NCBI GenBank assembly: GCA_950106755.1
Contig: OX467092.1
Location: 5,084,001 to 5,148,000, forward strand
Direction: 5' to 3'
Origin: Climacium dendroides
Taxonomy: Eukaryota > Streptophyta > Bryopsida > Hypnales > Climaciaceae
Length of the DNA stretch: 64,000 nucleotides
The notes beneath the pieces are model-generated. The model did no database searches. It saw only the letters and a list, made by a program, of their open reading frames with translations, and was not told where the DNA came from. Below are positions 36,821 to 47,480 of this stretch, piece after piece. The position numbers were made by a program, and so were the translations under genes. How positions within the stretch are numbered: the stretch's first letter is position 1; every line of letters begins with the position of its first letter.

Positions 36821-37964
36821 AATGGTTTATCTTAGGTTGGGTAACAATAGGGACAGTCACACCTCCTGTACGAAGCAATTTTTATTTTTGAAGAATACAA
36901 GCTTGGTGAGAGAGAAAAAAAGAAGGAGCTAGTGAGAAGCCGTTGAGAAGAAGAATGGTGTGACACCCCTTTTGAATGTGAGCACCATGGGCTTTCTCAG
37001 AGAATCAACTAGGTTCACTATCATAAATGCATGCATGTGGTGCAAGCATGCAACATAGAAGTTGGACTAAATTCGGGGTGTAAAAAAGCGCACATGCGTC
37101 AAGCAAGGTGAACGTGACTTAAAGAGGGAGTGAAAAACTCTCCAAGAAAAATTTCCTTCCACCCATTTCTTCACCTGCAGAGGAGAAGAACGGCACTTCA
37201 AAAACCTCAGAGATTGAGAGCCCCCCAAACCATGGACAAACCATAGGCAAAAAATACGAACACCATGTCTCAATTCTCCGAGAATTGTCCATGGGTTGGG
37301 AGAAGGTGTGACTACCCCTAATGTCATGTAAGCATCAGAGTGGCAGAGTTCCCCAAAGAAATCTCTGATTTTTTTTTTCATATATATATACCCCCCCCCA
37401 AATGGACATCTTTTTATTTTACTTTATTTTATAGAGACAAAGTTACTACAGGCAGTGGCGAAATTATTCCGCACCGACCACCTCCTTCACTTGCACTTTC
37501 CTTTGCATGCATGCGGAGACATAAGTTAAGTTTACAATTTCCATATTTCCAAACAAGTGGCATACGGATGGACATGTGTCAAAAAAAATCCCCAAAAGTA
37601 AAATTTGAGTAAGCAAGTGGGGCCGTTGAGCGAGCAAGGATGGTCCGACCCTACTCCACTTGTTTGGAAATATGAGTCAGGTGGAGGACGTCAAACACAA
37701 AAAGTGTCGAATTTTTTTATTTTTTAAATTTGCCGCCAAGGGATGGGTTCCCTTGGTTGGAAGTACTTTTTCCCTTTTATCAACGGAATTTGTCCATTTG
37801 TTTCGAGGAAAAGAAAAACAAAACAAGAAAAACACAACACAGTTTCGGAGGAGGATTTAAACATAAAGGACATTGCAAGCTCCACAGGCATTTTGAAAGT
37901 CAAAACTTGAATTTTCACGTAGTTTTTAACTTCAAATAGTTTTAGAACGTGAATAAGTTTTTAA

Positions 37965-38900
37965 AGCTTAACCCATGAAGGACCAAGGTCATTTTTTCTG
38001 TCAAAAAACATTCGAAATTGTCATTTTTATTGAGTTCACTTAATTTCCATTCTTTAGGAAAATTATAAAGTAGAAGTAGGTTCAAGACTGAAAGAAAAAA
38101 CTAAATTGTTAGTAGGTCTAAGGTGGGATTGAAACACAATAATCGCAATGGTGAGATTGTTTTGGCAAGAAAATTTGACCTTGCCAAACTATTTTTTTGA
38201 AAATTGTGAAAATTGCATTAAAAAATGAATCCTATAAGTTATTTTTTTAAGAAGATGCTTAGATCATTCAAAAAACAAGATTGTTCATGATTTCACATTA
38301 TTAAACCCTTAAGTCCCAAGGCCTCTTTTCTATCAAAAACCACTCAAAATTGCCATTTCTATAGCAATGAGCAAAAACGTAATTTTTATTTTTTTTCATA
38401 TCTAACCGTAGGATCTTGTACTAGACTAATATAGGAAAGTACGGCAAAAATTTTACAAACTTTGACTGCATAGATTGGAAGATATTTGTGTTTAAAGTGA
38501 AGAAACAAATTTTTTTGCACCTTGCTCAACTACATTAAACCTTCATAACTTATAATTTTTGCTCTATTGATTTTGAATTTATAATTTTACATGATAAAGA
38601 ATTGAGTTGAGAGTCTAGGAATTTAAAAAAAAATCCAAATACACTTAATTTTCATTCATTGAAAAATTGTTCAGTAGAAGTAGGTTCAAGATTGAAGGAA
38701 AATCTAAATTGTTAATGGCTCTAAGATGGAATTGAAATACACTAATCTCAATAGTGAGATTGTTCTAGCAAGAGATCTTAACCTTGTGAAACTTTTTTTT
38801 TTTAAATTGTGAAAATTGAGGTCATAAATGAATCCTACTAGTTATTTTTTCAAGAAGATGCTCTAATTGGTTGAAAAACAAGATTGTTCATAACTTTCTC
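37965..38900. repeat. Direct repeat of families B and C (two head-to-tail copies)
   Basis: A head motif (about 37970-38040 and 38304-38370: CC(T/A)AAGTCC...CTATCAAAAACCACTCAAAATTG-like) is followed by a roughly 260-base body (38035-38300 and 38640-38900) sharing AGTAGAAGTAGGTTCAAGA, GTGAGATTGTT and TTAAGAAGATGCT-like segments. The second copy has about 240 extra bases between head and body. Fragments of the head recur near 47905 (inverted), 49222 and 61193. Confidence 0.6.
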
Positions 38901-40459
38901 ATAACAAATCCAAATGGAATGAATCAAAGCTTTTCATGTACATAAAAACATAATCTATACATGACAATTTAAAAAAAAAAATTCACTTTAAGTTTTCTTG
39001 AAGGTTTTTTTTTCTTGCCAAAAGAATACATCAATTGCACAACAAAGTTCGTTGCTATTATTTTCATTTATCTTAAAAAATTTATATCAAATAAAGTACC
39101 TTTGTAATTCTTTAAATTTATACAAAAAATTCTCTTAAAAAAATTGTATAAAATTCAAATTTGATGTTTTTAACTATGAAAAAATGAGATTAAATTTGAA
39201 ACATATATTACTACAAGTATGTGAAAAATATCAAAGTTTTGAAATGTATGTTCTAATATAGAAATCTAATGAAGTCTAACTAAGCCTGGACATGAAATAA
39301 CATTCAAGGATTAAATCCTAGCATGACATGCACTCATAGATTTGGCATCAAATGGCACTAGATGGTTGATTAATGACGCTAGTGTGTAAGCATAGAAATG
39401 TGAGCCTATCAGCCTTGAGCTTAGGTATACGTAGGTATCCTACAACCATTGAAGGTGTCTATAATACATGTATTCTATAATCCCTAATGGCTAGAAGCAT
39501 ATTTTAAACAGGAATTGTGAAAAGTGCCAATTTTTAGGGTAGTGAGAAAAAAATGAAAATAAAAAGTTCTAAAAAAAATTCAACTTTATAAATTTGTACT
39601 AGATTGCTATGGGAATGTGTGGAAAAAATTTCAAAAACTTTGACTGCACAAATTTAAAGATTATAACTTGAAGAATAAAGTTTTTTTTCAACTTTGCCTT
39701 GTAGGGCCAACATCCTCTAATTCCTTTTAGAATGAGATTTTTACAATACATATGGTTATTTTTATGACATTTGCTTCTTATATCATGTGAATTCCTTACC
39801 TGCCAAATTTCAAAAGTAAAGGAGGAGTAGAACCTCGTAATGCTTGTCATTCTAGGTTCTTTGTGTTCATAGCTTTCCAATGATATGCCACATGCCATAC
39901 TTTCTGGAAAAAAATTCCAAAACTGCTCAAGTTGCTAAAGAAGTTAAGGGCAACATAACTTTTGATCCGGGCACCTAATTGGAAAAAAATTCCTACTAAG
40001 GAGGAACATGTTCACACCTTGTATTAGAATTTTGTAAGCATCTAACTAAAATTGACTTCATAGGAACCTACATGAATTTTCAATTGTTTGTTTGACAAAC
40101 AATTGTTCTTTAGGAGATAACCAAAGAATGTACCTACAATATAGGTAACTATAATCATTGAAGTTGTCCTATAATATAGGTACCTTATAACCACAAAATG
40201 TGTCTCAATAATATAGGTGCCTAGGTTCTTTGGCTCACATGCTATGAACCTTGCTTGCTAATTATGTTTTTATTTCAATGTATATAACAAACTCATGGAA
40301 ACAACCATTCCTAATGCCCTAATGGTTTCTAATGCATCCTAAATGGAACTTTGTAAACAAGCCCACCAAATATAATTATGAGCTTTTTATTGCTTTATAA
40401 CTATGATTTGAAATTTTATCATTGGAAGCTTACGCGCAAGTCCCTCGAATAGATATAGC

Positions 40460-40711
40460 AAAACTCAAATTTAGACAGTGAATAATAAAAATAAACCATT
40501 TCAAAATTACACTAAAAGACAAAATTTATAGAGGTCTTGACAGATCACACTTACCAATGCAAAATTTAGCCAATTGTACCCAAAAATGTCATGGTGTTGG
40601 CCAAATTTTGCATTAGTTAGCATGATTTGCCTAACACCTATATAATTTTTGTCTTTGAGTGTACTTTTGAAGTGGTTTATTTTCATTGTTCAATGCCTAC
40701 ATTTGAATTTT
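40460..40711. repeat. Long inverted repeat with 114-base arms and 24-base loop
   Basis: The left arm (40460-40573) and right arm (40598-40711) are complementary with scattered mismatches along their full length. For example, AATGCAAAATTTAGCCAA pairs with TTGGCCAAATTTTGCATT next to the loop, and AAATAAACCATTTCAAAA pairs with TTTTGAAGTGGTTTATTT further out. A transcript would form a roughly 250-base hairpin. It could be a foldback transposable element or a precursor of small RNAs; the sequence alone does not decide. Confidence 0.8.
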
Positions 40712-41362
40712 GTTGTACCCATTCAAAGTACTTTTGAATGTACTTCTAATGGTAAAAAATTTAAATTCTAATTATAAAGTAGTGAAAAGTTGTAGTTCAA
40801 TTTGAAGGGGTAGTATAACAATACTATTGAGGACTCCATTAAATGATATTTCTAATACAAATGTTAGATCTCTTTGGATTTAAATTTAAAAAGTGTATGG
40901 AAAAAAATGCCAACTTTAACAAATTATTTGACAAGAAATGTTGACCCTAACATTGAGTATGATATTAACTAATTATTTAGTCATACATTGAGATTGAGAG
41001 TTGGGGGATTGTTGGATAATCTAAAAGTGTCTCTTAACCCCTTGAAGTACTAGGTGGTAGTCCAAATTTCCAAAATTGTAAGAATGTATTACGAAATGCA
41101 ACTTAGAAGAAGAATATATTGATGACTTTTAAACAATAGTTGTAAAATATGATCCATAGCTCATATCTTTACAATTAAGTCAACTACTACACTAACCAAT
41201 ATTCTTCAATTAAATTTGAAGCCAAAAATTAATTTAAAAAAAAAATTGATTTTAGATTGAATATTTATGATTTATAAAAAAAAATTCCATTAAATTCAGA
41301 TTTCCATTTCATTATAGTGATTTTTTGAAGATTCTTCTTTTTCTTTTTTTATTCAAGTCATT

Positions 41363-43385
41363 CATTAGGAGAAAACTGGACCCTCCAAAGGGCCATCTAA
41401 GGGCACCAAGGATATTAGTTGTTTTTTGTTGTCATTCCATACGGATTGTCAGCACCTGGGTGGCATCTAATGTGCCAAAGCGGACAAAAGCCAAAACCAC
41501 GGCGGAGCCAACAGTGACGTTTCGGGGAGTTGTTGGTACCAGCAGAACGCATGATGGTACCAATAGTTTTGTATTTTTTATTTCCACTCCTGTCGTAGTA
41601 CCTCCAGTGTTCTATTTTATTTCAGTGCTCATACTCGATGATTTGTCATTGGCTGTACTTGCTTACTCCGTTTAGCAATGGATGGATGAAGTTGAAGAGG
41701 GAGGATGGCAGGAATGAGACAAGTTCGGTGTCTCCACTGGTTGGTATTCAAGAAGCGCTTGGAGTCACTTAAGCCTACCAGAAAATTAGAGGAAAACACA
41801 AGTGTAATGACATGATTCAAAGAGTTCAGAGATGCAATCAACCTTTGGAAAACCAAAGAAGAAGGCAGATTCACTAAAGCAATTTGGTGACATTGAGTGC
41901 AATAGATGGAGAATTGAGCACATCCAAATTTCTCGAATGACGACTACGGAGTCGCGAGCCAAGCGGACCCTCTTTCAGTATCGACAATCTGGATTCCGCA
42001 GCCATCATTTTCTTTTTATAGTGTGCTACCTCCACCTCCAATTCATTTACTCTACCTACACTTGAGGCCTCCATCAGTGTTCTCACAAGTTCCTCCAACT
42101 CCTCATTACGTTTCCCGAACCCAACGGCTTTCTTCCTCAATTGTCCACATTGCCTTTCTAGCTCCCTACCCTTCTCAATAGCCGTGTGATGTTCTAAAGA
42201 CTGTCCACGAAGTGTTTCTACAACTAATTGGAGTTGACACTTTGCCTCCTGCAATTGTGAACCCAGGAGGTCCATATGGACCAAGTAGTTCCGAATTGTT
42301 TCCTCCAACGCCACATTTGCCCCCTCCAAACCACTACCGAAATTGGCAAGCCTCTTACAATATCCTAGCAACCCTTCTTCTCCTAGGCAGATGTATTGAA
42401 GACACTCTTTGATCGTCCTAAAAGTTGGAGGCACTCATGTACGAGGATCTCGTGGGTAAATTTCTCCGTCTACCCACAAATCAATGTTGGTGGCACCTCG
42501 GGATCTATAGGCGCAAAACTCACGTCTAGGTACTTGCTCATGTAGTGGACGACCCCTCTTTATCAATGGAGAGAATCGTGGACCAAGCGACACATTCAGA
42601 GTGTATGGGTTTGCTGCCTCCACCCTATTCGTGATCTCACTCAAAGCCATCACCAATTTCTAAAATTGAAGCAATACAACTCTCTGGCATACAAACAGAT
42701 ATGAAAAAAGCCACCTCTCTGAATTGGAACAATTTGACATGACACGAAATGAAGTCTCGACAAGCTGAAACCCAGGCAGTTGGATTCAACGGAAATTTAC
42801 GTGGCAATGCTAACTTTCGCGCCGGCAAAAAATTGGCGCCGAAAACAAGGACGTTTACGAAATCTGGTGTCATGCCGCCCTGATTCATCCAAGTTCATCC
42901 TCTTGGTTCATCCGTCATCTACAAAAAAGAGCAAAATGGGTACTTGACTGCAAGTTCACTTGGAGTCATAACGACTTTTCAATGTACTCCGTCAACAACT
43001 TCCCATATTTATATTGCTTGAAAGTGCAATGTACTGATGAGAAAGGCCGTGTCCTTGCGGGCCCCCTATTATTTTACTCCGGCCCTCCATTATTTTAAAC
43101 GTCTTTAATTGGGACGTGGGTGCCACCACATCATGTTGCGGAGCTAGCAGTGACTCCAGCGAGGCAATTTTGCTGGCTCCGCGACGCGGGAAGTGACTTG
43201 GAGCCTTTGGTTCAGTCTCTGATTCTGACTCATTTGTCTCCTAGCGGAATTTTTTTATCTTTCCTCCAAAATATTTTATGAATTTCTTGGATCCAGCAGC
43301 CAATGGCGTTGACGCATTTCTAGCGCTGGATCTAGTACAGGGAGCCCTTACGCAGCCCTTTGGAGGGTCCGTTTTTTTTCTAATG
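41363..43385. mobile_element. Putative non-autonomous DNA element with GGACCCTCCAAAGGG inverted ends
   Basis: A perfect 15-base inverted pair, GGACCCTCCAAAGGG (41378-41392) and its complement (43356-43370), sits in longer imperfect ends: CATTAG plus an A-rich run outside, TAAGGGC/TAAGGGCT inside. It bounds about 2.0 kb that is clearly less AT-rich than its surroundings and carries a broken frame on the minus strand. No transposase was recognised and no target duplication is clear. Another AAAACGGACCCTCC occurs alone at about 46506. It could be a Mutator-like element that captured a gene fragment. Confidence 0.5.
41874..42656 (-). pseudogene. Hypothetical coiled-coil protein frame, interrupted by one stop
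   Basis: A single minus-strand frame runs from 42656 (first ATG at 42650) to 41874, broken only by TGA at 42437-42435. The part after the stop (about 185 aa) is hydrophilic with long Leu/Glu/Lys/Arg helices, for example LEETIRNYLVHMDLLGSQLQ, GQLRKKAVGFGKRNEELEEL and VNELEVEVAHYKKKMM, so it is probably a coiled coil. The part before it (MALSEITNRVEAAN...) has no recognised domain. A further ATG-led frame in another phase (42888-42637) overlaps its start, and a TTTTAG before AAATTGGTGATGG might be a splice acceptor. No family was recognised. It lies between terminal inverted repeats, so it may be captured or decayed. Confidence 0.45.
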
Positions 43386-44482
43386 CTTTAAGGTTCATTT
43401 TTTGAATTGAAAAAATTACTTTGTACGGCTAGACCTACTATGATCCTTTGAATTATATATAAAATATTTGCAAAACAAAGTCATTAGAGCCTATACTAAA
43501 CACATATTAAATAACTAACACAAGAATATACAAAAAAATTAATGGATGAAAAAACATATTTTTGTGTACATAGAATGTGTTTGCATTCATCTATTCTTCC
43601 AAAATCTGAATGCTACCAATCCTTCAAGGGATAAGTTTGCAGAATAATGAAAGAACATTTTGCCATATATAGAAATCGCTTAGTGATATTTATCAACTTC
43701 ATAAAATTATGAATTTCAACCCAATTCCAACCATTTCAACTCCAATTTTACATTGAGTTGTCACAATGCAACAATTGTATAGTAAAATGCTCCATTAGAA
43801 TGCTTTTAGAGCAAAATTGAGTAAGCTTGGGTTTGCAATTGGTTTGGAGGCGATTCAGGATCTTCCTATTTTATCTGGTCCTAGTTGCTAGTAACAAAAG
43901 AGGTGTATATAAGGTATGCATACTCATTTGGACAATTTCAAGTGTTAGGTGAAAGCACCTAATAGTGACCCATTCTATAACTGACCCATAGAAATGCTTG
44001 TCCAAAATGTACTTTTATGAGAACTTATAAATGTACTTTCACGATTTTGGATAAATTTATTTCTAGTCCTTTGAAAATTCATGGTTTATTCATAAAGTAT
44101 TCAAAAAATGCATTCTATGAGAACCTAAAACCTCCATTTGACTACCAATAAGACACAATAAAATGTTTGCACTTTAATAATATGAACCATGCTCAAACCC
44201 TTTTTAGAAAGATTTTAGATTTTGTTACCTTAACCCTAAAAGGATGAGACCTATCACCAAGGTATTTTGCCAAAAATGATTTGCTTGGCCAATAGATACA
44301 TTCATCATTTCTAAGTCATCCATTGAACACTTATTGGCCTCAATGTCCTAAGAGTTAATTTGGAATGACCCGACCCTATCACCAAGATTGTGAGCCAAAA
44401 ATGTTCACATTCTTTGTTTCAACAATTTTGAAAGTTAGTCATTCTTTGGATGCTTTTTATTTGTCTACATCCTTAAAGCATT

Positions 44483-44525
44483 GCCACCAGTTGCACTGCA
44501 ATTGACCATGGCAACAACTGGTGGC
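44483..44525. repeat. Short inverted repeat (hairpin) near 44.5 kb
   Basis: GCCACCAGTTGC (44483-44494) pairs with CAACTGGTGGC (44515-44525). It is followed closely by a second small palindrome, ACTACCACGTGAGATGTGGTAGT (about 44535-44557). Confidence 0.5.
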
Positions 44526-45220
44526 AAAGCATTTACTACCACGTGAGATGTGGTAGTACCTTAGGTACCCCATGCTTTGCACCAACCACTCTTTAAAACC
44601 AAATCTGCTTGTGATGAGGTCATAGTCAACATTGACCAAGCTAGTATGAGTATAAAACTACCCTCTACATAAGCCCTCCATTGTCAAGCAAATGTAGAAG
44701 TGACATGAAGAATATTGTGAAAGGGTGCTAGTTTCAACAAATTTCTATCAGATTTTGACCGGATCAACACGACCAAAACAATAGAAATACTAAATTTTCT
44801 AGTAGTGTTGGTGGAGCCTTGGTAATGAGCAAGCAGTGCAAGGACAAGGACCAGAATTGTTGAGGCTTGTTGCCGAGGCCATTACCAAGGCCTAGTGGCG
44901 ATGTTCTTAGAGCACTTCCATTGATTCAACTTCACATGCAATGTGAAAAGTCATTTCTAGGATCAAGCCGTAGGTCACTTCCAGTAATGTCTCTACATAT
45001 TTTGGAACACTTGTAGTGCATCCTGCTTCATCCTTGCAATAACCTTGTTGCAACTTTGTTGATGCCGGGAACCTCTCGTAAATGTTACCCACGTTTGCCA
45101 ATGTTGTTCAAGCTCACACAAATGTTGTTCCCTTTTTTACTGACACATGGCTTGTAAATAGTTGTGTGATCTCTTGACTGTGTGGATTCAAAACTATCTA
45201 AAGACCGCAAAAATACCATG

Positions 45221-45822
45221 GATGGAGCAATATTCATGGGAGATCACTTAGAGTGTCCATTAGAAACTACGTGTGCTAAGATTTTAGACACCCTATATTA
45301 TATTCTAAAATTAAAATAAAATAAAAAATATGAATATATTTTCCTACTTTGAAAGTTTATGTTTTGAATTATTGATATATTTATTTGTTAATTATAATTG
45401 GTTACAAAATTTTGAAATAAAGAGATATTTTAATGAGTTGAAAAAAACTTTCATGCCCCTATATAATATAAGAAAAAAATTGAACAACAATGAACAAAAA
45501 TTTGCTAAAATTAACTCTCTATTGAATTTTTTTTTTTTAATAATGATGCAATGGTCATCTAAATGCATTCTCTATAAGTATTTGAATTGGAAAACATGCC
45601 ATTTCAATTCATTTTTCAATTTATTCTAGAAATCATTTCATATGCTATTTGAATTGAATTTTTTTGGCAATAGAAACCTATGGTCATTATTAAACACATC
45701 TCAAAATTATACGTTGGAATTATAGTTTATTAAAAAATAAATAGGGGGCCAAAAAACCACTTGAACATACATGGTCTGTTATAGATACCCTAAGTGATCT
45801 CCCCATGAGCATTGTAGCATCT
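45221..45822. mobile_element. Non-autonomous element with about 40-base terminal inverted repeats
   Basis: The left end (GATGGAGCAATATTCATGGG, then AGATCACTTAGAGTGTCC) matches the complement of the right end (GATGCTACAATGCTCATGGG, then GAGATCACTTAGGGTATC). About 600 bases of very AT-rich, non-coding DNA lie between. A MITE-like DNA transposon is likely. No target duplication could be fixed. Confidence 0.6.
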
Positions 45823-46619
45823 CTTTACTAAGAGCAAAAAGCAATAATAGTGATGTAAGGTATGTGCATCCAAATGTAATAGGAGTCATTTATGTCCAAT
45901 TATTGCTTTAGTTTAAGGTTGCACCCTAGAATAAACCCCAAACTAAAACACATGTAGATCCAATGTTGACATATGAGTTTCTATAAATCTGTCATAGTGA
46001 TTAGGCTGAGTTTTGCATTGGCCAATAAAATGAGTGTGATATAAGCATAGGATTTATTATTTTGGGTGTTTCAATATCTACTTTTGTGTTAGTCTATTGT
46101 CCATAGTAGGTGCATCTACGCACTTGGTTTCACAAATTCATATTATATTCATACAAACTCAGAAAAATATGGAACCAATTTTGTTGGTTTCCTAAAAAAC
46201 ATTTTCTAACAAATGCACATCATTTTCTTTTCTACCTACCTTCAAGATTTATAAATCCATAACATCATTAACCACATGAATCTTCTCCCTCCAACCAAAG
46301 GTATAATTTCTCCCTAGACACTCGGGGGGAGAGTTTAGTTATAATCACAAAAAGGAGATTGGTTGCATTGACATGAACTACTATATAAATTTAATCGCCT
46401 AGATGAGTTGGCCATCCTTTGCCAATCAAAGTTGAACTATAAACAATGTCCTCCGTCAAGAGTAGTAGTTCCAATGCTAGGGGGTCTTTTTCATTTGAAG
46501 GGAGCAAAACGGACCCTCCCTAAATGTTAAAAATGTAATGTATAGAATAAGTATCACATTTAGGTACTTCTACCTTAGTGGAGTTCAAAAGTGCTTCCTT
46601 CCCAATATAATTGTGGTCA

Positions 46620-47480
46620 CATCCATACTTTAAATTTGTTTGTTTGTTTTGTTTTGTTTGTTACGTTGATATCTCCCAAACCATGCGTCCCCCATTGCGT
46701 GCTTAGTACCGTCGGAAAGCCCTCGGCGAGGAGGGGTGCACCGGCTTGGTTTCAAGGCGTTCGGACGTACTGTGTAAAAGTTATTGAATTTCAAAGTTTT
46801 TATGAATAAAAAATTAAAAATACTTTTACTTTAATTTTGATTGTGGCAACATCACATGGCATATTATCTCTTCTATTAAGACAGGTGGTTTGTTTTGTTT
46901 GTTTGTTTGTTTTGTTTTGTTTTGTTTGTCACGTTGAGATCTCCCGAACGGTGCATCCCCCACTCGCGTGCTTGGTACTGTTGGAAAGCCCTCGGCGAGG
47001 AGGGGTGCACCAGCTTGGTTTCGTGGAGTTCCGACGTACGATGTGAAAGTTGTGCATTTTCAAGTTATTTTTGGTTCTAGAAAATTAGAAAATTACTTTT
47101 ACTCATATTTCGGTCGCAATCTTGGTACCGTTGGAAAGCCCTCGGTGAGGAGGGGTGCATGGGCTTTGTTTTGTGGCGTTTGGACTCACGGTGTGAAAGT
47201 TATTGAATTTTGAAGTATTTTTATGAACTAAAGAATTAAAAAATTAGTTTTACTTTTGTTTTGATTGTGGTAACGCCACAGGGCACTCTAGTATATTTTA
47301 AACTTGGTTGTTTGTTATGTTTTGTTTGTTACGTTGAGATCTCCCAGATCGTGCGTCCCCTGCTCACGTTCTTGGTACCATTGGAAAGCTCTTGGTGAGG
47401 AGGGGTGCATGGGCTTTGTTTCGTGGTGTTTGAACATATGGTGAAAAAGTTATTGAATTTTGAAGTTTTTATGAACTAAA
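46620..47480. repeat. Tandem array of a 170-260 base unit with a GC-rich core
   Basis: Four copies (cores near 46715, 46985, 47128 and 47378) carry GGAAAGCCCTCGGCGAGGAG, GGGTGCACCGGCTTGGTTTC or variants, and then GTGTGAAAGTTATTGAATTT. In three of them the core is preceded by GTTACGTTGAGATCTCCC and CGTGCGTCCCC after TTTG simple repeats. The third copy lacks the leading part. Spacing is irregular. The cores are far more GC-rich than the surroundings, and no coding frame is conserved. Confidence 0.75.

Noticed and set aside
41325..41675. Plus-strand 116-codon frame
   Set aside because: It starts outside and crosses the inverted end of the putative element, has no recognisable domain and reads like chance translation.
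45330..45629. 99-codon plus-strand frame
   Set aside because: It is very AT-rich, lies inside a non-coding element with inverted ends, and its composition is dominated by Asn/Lys/Phe/Leu.
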